This document shows, piece by piece, positions 48,321 through 59,884 of a stretch of DNA of 64,000 nt. Below the pieces are notes generated by a model. That model was given only the letters and a program-made list of their open reading frames with translations, was not told where the DNA came from and searched no databases. How positions within the stretch are numbered: the stretch's first letter is position 1; every line of letters starts with the position of its first letter. A program made the position numbers and the translations under genes. This DNA comes from Delphinus delphis (taxonomy: Eukaryota > Chordata > Mammalia > Artiodactyla > Delphinidae): NCBI RefSeq assembly GCF_949987515.2, contig NC_082698.1, forward strand, positions 26,750,070 to 26,814,069, read 5' to 3'.

Positions 48321-50027
48321 TCCCCTCGGTCATTGCTGATGGTGGTACAGCTATAGGTTTCAAGGGGAGAGGGATTCCAGGCCCAGCCTTGCTTTAGGAA
48401 AGTGATTTCAGGGCTGAGTCTTCCAAGGGTGTGCCCTAGACCCCAGTCTTCCTAGAGAGGAGCGATTTGACACTGGGTTTCAAGGTGAGACCCATAACCC
48501 TCCCAGGTCCAGCCTCTGCTCAATTTTGGGCTCAGGAGTCCAGCCTACAAGTGACAACTGAGTAGATGCCAGTGGCCACAGGAGTGTCCACTGACTCCTC
48601 CCCTTCCCTCTCCTTAGCTCTTAGGGAGGAGACTCCAGTGTGGTCTTGGGCAGTGTGAGGAGCCCTTTTTCTTGTTCCTCAGGTTCCTCATTTGCACAAC
48701 GTCAGGTGCACCTGATGCTCTGACATGCCTCCTGTTCTAGCACTGGGGCCCTGTCATCTAATAGTCTGAGAATGCTCTAATGACCGCAGTTGTCAATCCA
48801 GGTACAACAGGCACAACAGGCTGACAGAGCCAGGGGGCCTCGTCAGGCAGGGAGGACCACCACTACTAAAAGCCCATAGATGTAGAACAAGGATGAGTTA
48901 CTTTTACTGAGGTTCCTGCTTGTGGCACTAGAGGGGAAGAGGGAACGGTCTGGCTGCAACCTGGTACTCACTTCCCTAGGTTTGATTTAAGAAGGGAAGG
49001 AGGGTGGGTTTCCCCAGTCAATGCTCCCTTCATTTTTATAGCTTGTTGGAATCTCTCTTGAAATTACTCCCAAATGTGAGCTCTCCCATCTTGAAACTGA
49101 TCAAATGGGATGCCAGGGAAACCCAAGTCTTTTCACCTAATGAGGTGGCAGAGGAAAACTTAAGTTCTGAGCTCAGGTTGGTAGGCCAAGGCTATAGTGA
49201 CCAGTTCCCAAGTTAGACATCACTTTTGGCTTCAATTTAATTCAACATGGAACACTAATTGTATGCCTGGGTTCCCTTCCCATACTTATTCATACCCATT
49301 TGGCCCTGTCTTCTCTCAATATTGCTTTCTCATGTCAGATTACCTTCAAAAGGTCTCTGTTTACTCCCTCAGTTTCTATATTGAAAAAGTCATTGTCCTC
49401 TTCGTGTTGGTGTAAAGAGATAAGACACCCAGGACATTCACTTTAATCTTATATTTGTAATTTAAGTTACTTTTTTTCTGAACAGTTAAAAACAAAACAA
49501 AACACACTGTATTACCATGATCCTAGGTTGTGAACATATTGGTACATTGACTACACATCACCATAACATAATCACAAAAGTCAAAGCAGTCAGTACTGAA
49601 GAGTCTAGAGAATAAAGGCTGAGCCAACCGAAAGCTCTCAGGGAGGCTCACACTTGTTGCCAGGCCTGCCCCATAGCTGGAGTCCAGTGAACATCCGTCA
49701 GAACAGTCTGTGTTGGGCTTGATTTGGGAAAGTGTTAGTATCCTTGGTACCCAGAGATCTAACCCTTCCTGTTGGTCTTTTCCATCAGTGTCCAAGAAGA
49801 GAAAGGGACAGAGGGGAGGTGAAGCTTTATAATGCTGTTTACTGCACTGACCCTTAAACACCCACACAGCCACCCAGGAACCAGTTGGGTGGGCTGGAGA
49901 GATGTTGGCAGGTGTCATCTGCCTCCAGGAAATTTTAGGTCATAGGTACTCAGTTTCCAACAGAAGAGGTTTCTGGATTTCAATGCATTAAGTTCCACCT
50001 GGAATCAGCAGCCATAATCATGCTTTT

Positions 50028-50342
50028 TTGGTTTCTCTCCTCAGTTCCAAGGATTCTGAAGTCACAAATGAACTACAGGTAAAGGAACAAGAAGAGAAAC
50101 TCAGCTTTAATCTACTAAGAGATGGCTGTCTTTTCAACACTGATTATGTTGAGACTGTGAATAACGTAAGGGGCTGTGGTCTGCCAGCGATCGGCTATGT
50201 GGATGAGGCCCGGGGAGATAAACTCAGCCTGCAGGTTCAGGTACACTTGGTAGAAGTGAGGGTTACTCTAGGAGGGAAGAGAGGAAGGCAAAAAGAAGCA
50301 AGGGCACCTTTTTCTGTTCTCCAGCTCGGGGAAGTCTGCTGA
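50028..50342 (+). other. Unassigned plus-strand reading frame with splice-like borders
   Basis: A 104-codon frame, not recognised. The text before it (ggtttctctcctcag|ttcc) reads like an acceptor, and two donor-like sites (acag|gtaaag at about 50079, aac|gtaagg at about 50164) lie inside. The peptide is not low-complexity and includes LFNTDYVETVNN and GCGLPAIGYVDEARGD. It overlaps the BTRC 3' end on the other strand. It may be a gene fragment, a relic or chance. No function assigned. Confidence 0.25.
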
Positions 50343-51356
50343 ACTCAGAGAAATGAAGGAGGAGATCAGAAATACGGATTAAAGTCATATGGCAAACCTG
50401 ATCATCAAACAGGTGGTAGGCATCGAAGCATCCCTTTTGACACTGGAAGTACTTTGGATTCCTCCAGAATCAAGCTTGCAGCCTAGCCTCTCTCGCCTGC
50501 GCTGTTCTAGGCAGGAAGGTATTACCATCTAAGATGCCAAGAAGGTCAACAATACAAAGGTGTCTAATTCTGGGGAAGAAAATTTTGCCCTAATTATTCT
50601 AATATTCCCCCCACCACTCCACCGCCAGCCCTGTGTTTCCACGTACAACCAAGTGCTAAGTAAGAAACAGACCAACCACAGCTATTCAGACCAATGGGTA
50701 CCAGGAGACAGCAAAGGAGAAGAGTGCATATTTTCTTCTCTTCAGCTTTTGATTTTACAAAAGAAAAATAAAAAGGATTTTTCTTACTCAAGCAGAAAAC
50801 AGAATGATTTAGGGATTCCAGGGTCTTTCCCAGAAACAAGCTATGAGGGCCAGACTTTATTACTTGTCAACAGAATCCCAGAGAGTCCCTATCTCTGAAG
50901 TTTCTGGTGAAGAGTCATTGGAAAGAATTTTGCCAAGGGACAAGTGTAAAAGGCCTCCCACTCACAATTCATGTCCATTTTCAAACTGCACATTAAGAAA
51001 GTAAAAGGATGTTCTCAGCAGTGGAAATACACACATATGTAGCAAGGCATGCTGGTTTTGTCCAAGGAGCCCCAGTGTGAACAGAGAGCTCACAAGTGCC
51101 CACAGAGTAACCAGGTGCAGGGGCATGCACACGCTCCTTGCCTGCCTTTGAACAGGATTCCTCCCATCTTTATGAGATGTTTCTTTCAGGCCTAAATTGG
51201 AATTTTAGTGAGAAGAGACTAATCTACAATGGGGACATTTCATTTTAGAGCCCAGAAACACCTTCAGCTCCTTTTCTACCATTCCTTTGGAGGTGTTGAG
51301 ACTTCATTTCTCTTGTCTTTTTAAAAAGGTCAAACTTTATTTTTATTCTAGCCCAG

Positions 51357-51581
51357 TTGGGGATTAGTGATAATCGATTCCCACTGAAATCATGCAGAGA
51401 TGGTAAGTGGCATTTACCTTCTCTGGAAACAAACTTCTACTTACCTGATTATTTCTTCTACAATGAACTGGTAAATGACCCCCAGGAGCTGAGAAATGTG
51501 ACCGACAAGTTTTTCAGACCACTTAACTTCATTCCCATTTCCGTGAGCAGCAGAGGACAACCTGGAGAATATCCTCCATAG
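51357..51581 (+). other. Second unassigned plus-strand reading frame with splice-like borders
   Basis: A 74-codon frame, not recognised. It is preceded by a good acceptor-like tract (tttatttttattctag) and contains gatg|gtaagt at about 51400. The peptide includes NFYLPDYFFYNELVND and LRNVTDKFFRPLNFIP, a protein-like composition without obvious repeats. On the minus strand the same start carries AATAAA signals, so it may only be the BTRC 3' end read backwards. Confidence 0.25.
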
Positions 51582-51880
51582 AGCTAATGGCTCCAGACTG
51601 CAGGGTTCACCCTTGATCTCATTTATGATGTACTGGACAAGCTCCTGTCAACATACCTTCAACTGAACCTAGATGAGAGAGCAAAACCCTGGGGACCAAT
51701 GAATATTCCATGGTTCCACTTCTGAATAGCAGCATATAAGAGAAGGACTGGTAAAGTTATGGCTATTGGACAATATTTTGAAATAGCTCAAAATCCATGC
51801 CTCTTTAATGCCTGACCTGGGATGGCCCTCTGCCTCATCTATAGCAAAATCCTTAACCAATCAAAAAGCCATTAATAGTC

Positions 51881-51882
<2 letters not shown>

Positions 51883-51929
<47 letters not shown>
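51883..51929 (+). repeat. (CA)n microsatellite
   Basis: About 23 CA units in a row, within the probable BTRC 3' region. Confidence 0.98.
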
Positions 51930-51930
<1 letters not shown>

Positions 51931-52023
51931 GTCAAGGCAATAGACAAGGAACCCTGATAGTGGCTAAATAGAAGACATACATCTAGCATGTGGGTATTTG
52001 GTAAGGAAATTATATTCAGAAAA

Positions 52024-52105
52024 TACTGGGTTGGCCAAAAAGTTCCTTTGGTTTTTCTGTAAGATGTGTGGAAAAATCCGAACGAACTTTTTGGCCAACC
52101 CAGAA
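52024..52105. mobile_element. Mariner-derived MITE (palindromic, about 80 bases)
   Basis: Perfect 20-base terminal inverted repeats, ctgggttggccaaaaagttc at 52026-52045 and its complement at 52084-52103, enclose 38 bases that are themselves partly complementary. A TA precedes the left end, as expected for mariner; the right flank reads aa. The same inverted repeat is known from cattle mariner elements and gives rise to the miR-2284/2285 family there. No transposase is present. Confidence 0.9.
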
Positions 52106-54974
52106 TTTCCCAAGCAATGACAATCATTTCACTGGGAAATGTTTTCTGACTATAACCTGGAACTAAAAGCTTAAAAGCACTCATAAAGCAGGAAAGGGAA
52201 AATGCATATGCACAATCTGCCTCTCAGTACGTAACAAGATTCAGTCTGGGCATATTTTGGGAAGAGGATTCCTTCTGGCAAAGCAGAGGAAAGAGTGAGG
52301 ATGACCCCCCCCCCCGCCCCCAACTAAAGGTGGCCTGGCTTTGAGGTCGCCTGCAACAGGATCCCATTCTGAAGTTTTTACAGCAGCTGGTTAAAAGGGG
52401 CCTTTCTTTTACTCAACTGCTTTGATATAACGGAAACAATGGGCCTGTCTGCTCAGCTTCCAAGGGAAGACTTGGAGACTGCCCTGTGCCCATTGATGGG
52501 TGTGTCTGTGCCACACAATATGGCTGGTGAAGGCCCATTCCTGCCCAGGGAAACAAGCCGGGCACATACTGATAGTACTCCCTGTGCCCCCAGGTTGGGG
52601 GGCACACGTGCCCTGCACCTGAAGCCTCTATAGCTGATTTTGAAGTGGCCAGTAAGCCTTGGCTCTTCCTGAAGTCCATTTATTTATGTTGCTCACCAAC
52701 TGCCAGAGGAATTTTATTGGGGAGAGTGGAGAGTAAAATAAGGCCAAGAGAAGGAAGAAAAGGAAAGAGAAGGCATTTCTGTGCCATTAATAAACCCTGT
52801 GTGCCAAACTTCACCCTGATTCTCTCTCTGGCAGTTTTGCCTTTTATAAATACCAGGTTTGGAAAAGCAGAAGGAAGGTTCTGCAGAGCAAGGTTGAGAT
52901 GATTAGCTTGATTTTTGAGAGACAATATTTACTGGCTTAAATGAAAAAGACATCACCTTTTAGTCTTGACCACCTGGTAAGCTAGCCTGATCGTGGTCTC
53001 GGCAAAGATACAGGCACGCCTGGGTACTTGCAGGCCCTGATGAGGAAATCAGAGATGCGAACCATTATGCAGAATGGCTCTGGCCATTTCAACCCCTTCT
53101 GTAGGCTGAGCCTTAGCAGTGATTTAAGATGAAGTACGCTTTTTATTACACATCTAATTGTTAATGAGAGGAAATGCAATCAGCAACTCCTTTCCACACT
53201 CTACATGGAATCGAGGAGACTGCTGAGTCCAGAAAAGATGTGGCCATTGAAGGAGCCCAGGAAATTTCTGCCCCTCCCCCCTTTTGTTTTGGGGGCGTGG
53301 GTGGGTGTTACAAGGAGAAGAGAGAAGAGGTGCAAATACGACGACAGTACCATGTCTGAGAATCCATCGTCGCCACATAGGGTCACTTGCAGCAAAAGCC
53401 TGGGTTTGAAATTTTGACTGAAGGGTACTTAACTCTTCTAAGTATTGCATTTTCTCATTTGCCTCATGATAACTGAGGATACTTTCTTCATACTCTTTCT
53501 TCTCAGGTGGAGCAGATAAACATGTTGAAGGGGAGTGGGAGAAGGGGCAAGAGGGACAGAAACAGAGAAAGAGATGGAAGGAAAGAGGCCCAGATCTTCC
53601 AGGGTGTACATTCTTGTTTTCTTTCTTTCTTGCCCCAGAGGCTACACAGACAGCTGTTTCCTCCTAAGCACAGTGGGGCTGGGCAGATCTTGCCAGGTGC
53701 TGGGCATTCTTGCAGTTTACAGGGAGACACTGGGTGCCGTCTGGCTTGAAGTTGTATCCCCTGTCCCTTAGAAGCGGCTCTCTCCCAGTAGGCTCCATAG
53801 GAAACTAGTTCTTCTGCTTAACGGCAAAGCAAGAGAGATTCTGGCAAAACACTAAATATATTTATGTCATCTCTGTCTGGAACCAAATGAGGAAAAAACA
53901 GGAGCAGGAGGAAAGAAGGAGGGGAGGTGGGGTTTAAAAGTTCCAATCATTCACAAAAGATAGAAGACATCTTCTGATAGCAGCACGGAAGCAGTCAGCT
54001 GTGCTGAGTAAACCATCCTGGGTCGACTGCAGACCAGCTGTGTCCCAACAGGAGTCTTAAAGCCCTGCTCCTCAGCTAGTCCGGGGAAAGTGGGTGGTAG
54101 TTTGATTGTTACTGTTGTTGCTCATCCTGGTATTGGCAGATACGTTAAATACCGCAACTTTAATGAGTCCTGTGCGAAAACAGAGCACATAGTCATTAAT
54201 CCCTTTTCCTATATTTCTCACTTTCTCTAAGAGGAAAAGAATATTAAACTAGCTGTCAATTGGGGGAAAGGCTCAGGGGTCCTTCCTAATGCCCGCTTTC
54301 TGTCCATGCCATGCAGGAGCTTCTGTCAAAGGCTACATGGCCTGTTTGGGGACTCGGCAGGGCTCACTGACATGGTCAGGGCTGTAGTGCTCATGCAGAG
54401 TGACTCTGATATCTAGAGATTAAGAGTGACTATGGTGGGTGTAGCATCAAGCTTTCAGCTGCTCCCTATAACGGCAGAGCGGGCGAGGACAGCTCTGAGG
54501 CTCCAGCCCTTAGCAGCCATGAACGCAATGTGCCGCTAACAAAAGTGGGGGAGTGAGGTGAGGCCATCTGGTTGCTTGGCTGGAGGGGACGGGCAGTGTA
54601 GATGAGGGGAGAGCCTGATTGTTAGATGTGTGCTCTAGAAGTGCTCCTAGTACCTTCAAGGACAGGTGTGTAGGTGGTGTCTGGAAATGTGGCCTGGAGA
54701 TTAGGCAGAGGTTGGGACTACAGATACAAATTAGAGATGAGAGCTGAAGCCTCGGGAAGAGATAAGGCAGCCAAAGCAGGGAACTCAGTTAAGGAAGAAA
54801 AGCCCGAGACAGACTCTTAGTGGATGTCAATGTTTTAGGGGTGAGAGAAAGAAGGAGACATAAATAATCAGAGAGCCAGGAAGAATATTAAAAATGACAA
54901 AATGCCATCAAAATCTAAGGAGGAGAAAATTTTGGCAAAAGGAGGGGGTAGGTACATGACGACTACAATATTAA

Positions 54975-55170
54975 TACTAATTAATGGCTTTTTAGTGAGG
55001 GCCTGTTATGTGCTAGACACTGTGCTAAGCACTAAGAATTTTACAGATGACATTTCCAGGGGATCCTCACAACAGCTCTGTGTGGTAGGTATTGCAACTC
55101 TCATTTTACTAATAAGGAAACTAAGGCTCTGGGAAGTTATTTGCCCAAGGGCATGCAGCTAGGATTCTCA
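54975..55170 (+). repeat. MIR SINE relic
   Basis: 'gagggcctgttatgtgctag', 'aacagctctgtgtggtaggt', 'actaataaggaaactaaggc', 'gttatttgcccaagggcatg' in MIR order. Confidence 0.85.
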
Positions 55171-56158
55171 CCTAGGCCTGTCTGTGTGCCTTGGTTGAGG
55201 TAGCAGTGCATCCTCTGTGAGAGAAGTGAGCACTGAAGCGAGCCCAGCAGGGCATGAAACACCCTGGTCAGAAGAACCACTATAGAAAGATGTGCAGAAA
55301 AGTGTTCCAAATGTGTACTTCTGGCACAAGAACGGAGGCAAGTATGGGAAACAAGAAATCACAATAATGGCAATCCTCCCCAGTAGCTAGTACAGTTTTC
55401 CCAAACCACTGATTACCTATATTTGAACTGGTTAGGGCACCAAGTATGACCTAAATATACCACGGCTATAGATTAAGATGAATGTTAGGATCTTTTCCTG
55501 CCCCAGAGACAGGATGGAGACTTGAGTGGGAGATTATATGGAGTTCTCACCAACTCCAGAGCTACTTCCAAGGTCAAAAAATAGTTCTTTTCTTTTTTGG
55601 AGGCAGTAGGGAATGCGGATAAGGATAAAAGAAAAGCTACCTTTTACAATCAAATGATACTGACAAGGCAGAGCTGTGAGAAGGCAGCCCGATATTTCAC
55701 CAAGAAATTTTTCCTTTCACACATTAGGTTATCTACTTGGGTTAAAGGGTCTCCATTAAAGGTGCTAGTTTAATCTGGGAATTACAAAGCCATAGGCTTT
55801 AGAGTCAATACTCTTAGTTTTGAAACTGATTCAAATCTCATTTTATTTTCTTAAAAATCCTACTAGATTACTGAGGCAGGAATATTAGTTCTACTACACA
55901 AGGATCATCTAGATCTAGTTCAAGAATCATCTAAGAACTGAGGCTGGCTACCTCAACCAAAGGCAGTGTCCAATGTGCAGCCCCCAGCCCTGTCTCATGG
56001 TGTCAGCTCCTGCTTTACAGGACTTGGAGATATAAAGGGCATGAGAAGCCTCCATGAACTCACAATACCTTACAGCCAATGTTCCATTTCCTACCCACAG
56101 TGCTATGTTCACAATTCTTTTTCATACCTGGGCAAGTCTGAGGTCAGTGTATGATTAT

Positions 56159-56320
56159 TTATCTGGAGATATAAGTGTATGTTCGAGAAGGGGAGCGGGG
56201 GGGTTCAGCTTGGGCAGCTGGATCATTTAGGAAGTCCCAGATGAGGATTGTGTCATCATGTGAACTACTGACAATCTGGAATTCATCAAACTGGAGTCGG
56301 AAAACTCTTCCAGAATGCTC
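56159..56320 (-). CDS. BTRC: BTRC last coding exon with stop
   Basis: Minus-strand acceptor ttctttag at 56321-56322, then 53 codons and TAA. Translates [30 protein letters not shown], then the Pro/Ser-rich tail ending TYTYISR. HSGRV...DDTILIWD is the seventh WD40 blade (GH-WD type ending). Exon starts at phase 0, matching the upstream exon. Confidence 0.96.
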   Translation of the reverse strand, partial: EHSGRVFRLQFDEFQIVSSSHDDTILIWDFLNDPAAQAEPPRSPSRTYTYISR

Positions 56321-56849
56321 CTAAAGAAGCAGAAACAAAACTTTTGAACTACTCGAAATCAAAAGGACACAAATTCAGCAACTTGTCAAAAGGAGTCTAT
56401 GGAAAGCCTATGCTGATAGTTTTCTCTACCATTTAGCTGTTTCAAGAATACAGAGAAAAACCTTAACTTGGATTAAAGGCAGGATGGAAAAGTCAAATAT
56501 TGGGTAGTTGATTTCATATACAATCAAAGCAATATTTACTAGAGCTGATACATGTCAAATAGTACACTAGTTTCTCATTACTAACTCTCCTAGACTCAGG
56601 CTGAATGAGAACATTCCTCAGTACCTCCCTGGGTTTATCCTCTTCCCTGTATTTCTAGAATTCTTTTACAATCAGAGGCCAAGGACCGATGAGCAATAAT
56701 AACTAGTGTGCTGGTATATAGTTATCAATTAACTCTCCCCAATTTGTAAAAGCATTTGCACATTTTATGGTCTAAAAATCTCTATCCTGGCTAATTTCAA
56801 GCTACCCATCTGAGTTCAACCAGCTTGCAAAATTCATGAACGTCTAACA

Positions 56850-56996
56850 ATTGGCTCTCATAAGCAGGTATAAGCCTGTTTCACTTAGAATAATGTCCTC
56901 AAGTTTCATCCATGTTGTAGCATGTGACAGTATTTCCTTTCTAAGGCTGAATAATATTCTATTCTATTCCATTCTCTCTCTCTCTCTCTCTGTGTA

Positions 56997-57060
<64 letters not shown>

Positions 57061-57700
57061 CACAAACACACCACATTTTGTGTATACATTCATCTATCAA
57101 TGGATACTTGGGTTGCTTCAATCTCTTGGCTATTATGAGTAATACTGCTATGAACATGAGTATGCAAAGATCTCTCTGAGATTCTGCTTTTAATTTTTTT
57201 GGATATATACCCAGAAGTGGGAGTGCTGGATCACACAGTAATTCTATCATTAATATTCTGAGGAGCCACCATACTGTTTTCCATAGAGACTGCACTATTT
57301 TATATTCTTTACAAGATGTAAATTAGCTCATTAGATAGATGAGCATCTGTGTTCATAAGACATACTGGTCTGTAGTTTTCTTTTCTTGTTATGTCTTTGT
57401 TTGGTTTCAGTATTAGGGTAATGCCGGCCTCACAGAATTAGGTAGCAAGTATTCACTCTGCTTCTATCTTCTGGAGGAAATTATAGAGAATTGGTATAAT
57501 TTCTTCCTTCAACATTTAATAGAATTCACCAGTGAACCCATCTGGGCTTGGTGCTTTCTGTTTTGGAAGGTTATTAATTATTTATTAAATTTCTTTAATA
57601 GGTATAGGTCTGTTCAGAATGTCTATTTCTTCCTAAGTTGTAGAAGATTGTATCTTTCAAGGTATTGGTCCATTTCATCTGGGTTATCAATTCTGGGGGC
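56850..57700 (-). mobile_element. LINE-1 remnant, minus strand, interrupted by a microsatellite
   Basis: Minus-strand translation at 57295-56906 shows eroded L1 ORF2 C-terminal text (LPLLGIYPKKL, then IDECIHKMW). Further right (57300-57700) lies reverse-oriented ORF2 from the reverse transcriptase region ('gaacccatctgggcttggtg'). Heavily mutated, old. Confidence 0.85.
56973..57057 (+). repeat. Compound microsatellite (CT)n(TG)n(TA)n
   Basis: About 10 CT, then about 13 TG with one interruption, then about 20 TA units. It sits within the L1 remnant's former coding sequence. Confidence 0.97.
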
Positions 57701-57877
57701 ATAGAGCTGTTCACAGTATTCCTTTATTAGAATCCTTTTAATGTCCATGGGATCTGTAGTGATGCAAAGTTTAATATCAAAAATCAATGTAATACAGCAA
57801 TTAACAGAATAAAGGTGAAAACCATATGGTCACCTCAATGGATGCAGATAAAAGCATTTAACAAAAACCAACATCCA

Positions 57878-58089
57878 GGGCTTCCCTGGTGGCACAGTGG
57901 TTGAGAGTCCGCCTGCCGATGCAGGGGTTGCGGGTTCGTGCCCTGGTCCGGGAAGATCCCACATGCCGCGGAGCGGCTGGGCCCGTGAGCCATGGCCTCT
58001 GAGCCTGTGTGTCCGGAGCCTGTGCTCCGCAACGGGAGAGGCCACAACAGTGAGAGGCCCACATACCGCAAAAAAAAAACAACAAAAAA
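57878..58089 (+). mobile_element. CHR-type SINE, young, with exact target-site duplication
   Basis: Begins 'gggcttccctggtggcacag', ends 'gtgagaggcccacataccgc' plus A tail. Flanked by the 15-base duplication aaaaaccaacatcca at 57863-57877 and 58090-58104. Little decay and a clean tail mark this as the youngest element here, of the cetacean-type subfamily with 'ggagcggctgggcccgtgag'. Confidence 0.97.
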
Positions 58090-59497
58090 AAAAACCAACA
58101 TCCATTCCTAATAAAAGCTCTCAGCAATCTGGGAACTGAAGGGAACCTCCTAATCACCTGATAATGTATCTATGAAAAACCTATAGCTAACATATATCTA
58201 TATAAAAGTATATATAAAATGGTAAAAGACCAAATGCCTTTTCCCAAAGATAAGGACATCCACTCTTACCAATTCTTTTGAGCACTGTACTGATGGTCAG
58301 TACAATAAAACAAAAAAGAAAAATGGAAGGTACACAGATTGGAAAAGAAGTGTATTTGTACATATTTGCAGTGAACAATCCAGAAATCAAAAATTTTAAA
58401 TACCATTTATAATAGCATTAAAAATAACAAATACTTAAGGATAAATATGACAAAAGATGTATAAGACCTTTACGTTGAAAGCTATAAAACATTGCTGAGA
58501 AATTTTAAAAGACCTAAATAAATGGTCTTTATTTAGAAGAAAATTTAATATTGTTAAGAAGTCAATTCTTGCCAAATCGATCTAGATTCAACATGATCCC
58601 AATGAAAATCTCAGCAGACTTTTTGTTGTTGAAATTGGCAAACAGATTCTAAAATTCACATGAAAATTCAAAGAATCCAAAATACTTTGAAAAAGAACAC
58701 AGTTGAATGACTTAACACTACTTGACTTAAAGGGCTATTAAAAAGCTGCAGTAACCAAGATAGTATAATATTGGCATCAAGATAGACAAAAAGAGCAATG
58801 GAACTGAGTAGGTCCGTAAGTAGACCCACACATATATGGTCAATTTGTTTTTGACAAAGCTGCTATTAAGAAGAAAAAGGGGAAACAAATCTCCAAAGCC
58901 ATTAATGGTATCTACTCTATGTCAGGCAGTTGTTCTACAGCAATAAATAAACATAAAAATCTAAAAAAAAAAAAAAAAAAGAAGATGATGAAGACGAAAA
59001 AGGAGAGTCTTCTGAATAAATGGAGGTGGAACAATCAGATATCCATATGAACTTTGATCCATACCTTGTACCATCCGCAAAAACTAACTCAAAATGAATC
59101 ACTGACTAAAATGTAAAACCTCAAAGTATAAAACTTCTCGAAGAAAATAGAGGGGAAAATCTTTGTGACTTTGGATTAGGCAAATAAATTTTTTTTTTAA
59201 GATATAATAGCTAATAACATAATCCCTAACAGAAAAATTGACACACTGGACTTAATCAAAATTAATTTCTGCTTTTCAAAAGATACTTTAAAGGGAATAA
59301 AAAAACAAACCATGGACTGGAAAAAAAATATTTGCAAATCACATACCTAACAAAGGACTTGTATGCTGAATATGCAAAAGAATCTTAAAACTCAATAATC
59401 AGAAAGCCACTCAATTTTTAAAATGGGCAAAACATTCAAACACTTCAGCAAAGTAGATATATGGATGGCATATAAACATATGAAAAGATGCTCAACA

Positions 59498-59884
59498 CTG
59501 GGGCTTCCCTGGTGGTGCAGTGGTTAAGAATCTGCCTGCCTATGTAGGGGACACAGGTTCAATCCCTGGTCTGGAAAGATCCCACATGGCGTGGAGCAAC
59601 TAAGCCTGTGTACCAACTAAGCCCGTGTACCGCAACTACTGAGCCTGTGCTCTAGAGCCTGCGAGCCACAACTACTGAGCCTGTGTGCCACAACGACTGA
59701 AGCCCGTGCGCCTAGAGCCCGTGCCCTCCAACAAGAGAAGCCACCTCAATGAGAAGCCTGCACATGGCAACGAAGAGTAGCCCCCACTTGCTGCAACCAG
59801 AGAAAGCCTGCACGTAGCAATGAAAACCCAATGCAGCCAAACATAAATAAATTTTTTTTAAAAGTCCCCCTTTACAAAAAAAAA
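59498..59884 (+). mobile_element. CHR-type SINE, long form with internal tandem repeats
   Basis: Starts 'ggggcttccctggtggtgca'; flanked by the 15-base duplication aaaagatgctcaaca at 59483-59497 and 59885-59899. The middle (about 59595-59700) repeats a 'caactactgagcctgtg'-like unit three to four times, making it longer (about 390 bases) than the copy at 43.5 kb. Confidence 0.95.

Larger units (their letters stand above)
29327..49425. other. POLL-BTRC intergenic region: no protein gene recognised
   Basis: About 20 kb, mostly GC-rich unique sequence. It contains LTR relics (about 31380-31870 and 34750-35335), MIR/L2 relics, a CHR SINE (43551-43904), a CpG island with a CTCF core (37290-37620), a second CpG-rich island (40870-41330) and several AT-rich islands with homeodomain sites listed separately. 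Parts at 29330-31370, 31880-33470, 35350-36400 and 36400-37280 show nothing I can name beyond MIRs. Reading frames of 60-250 codons are numerous because of GC content and carry no recognisable motifs. Confidence 0.7.
49426..56158 (-). other. BTRC: BTRC 3' UTR and downstream sequence, end uncertain
   Basis: Starts directly after the stop. The human 3' UTR is several kilobases long from memory, so it should cover at least about 52-56 kb. It includes a MIR (54975-55170), a (CA)n array, a mariner MITE (if the 3' UTR reaches 52 kb) and long stretches of unique AT-rich DNA such as 54060-54260. Candidate minus-strand signals: AATAAA at about 51330-51345, and ATTAAA at 49442-49447 with a GT-rich element beyond. 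Which is used cannot be decided here. Two plus-strand reading frames lie opposite (50028-50342, 51357-51581). Confidence 0.5.

Noticed and set aside
49523..49918. 131-codon minus-strand frame near the far end of the BTRC 3' region
   Set aside because: Cysteine- and serine-rich without motifs; fits the 3' UTR or downstream DNA of BTRC better than a separate gene.
57858..58157. Frames of 60-100 codons over the SINEs at 57.9, 43.6 and 59.7 kb
   Set aside because: SINE sequence read in coding frames; these elements do not code for protein.
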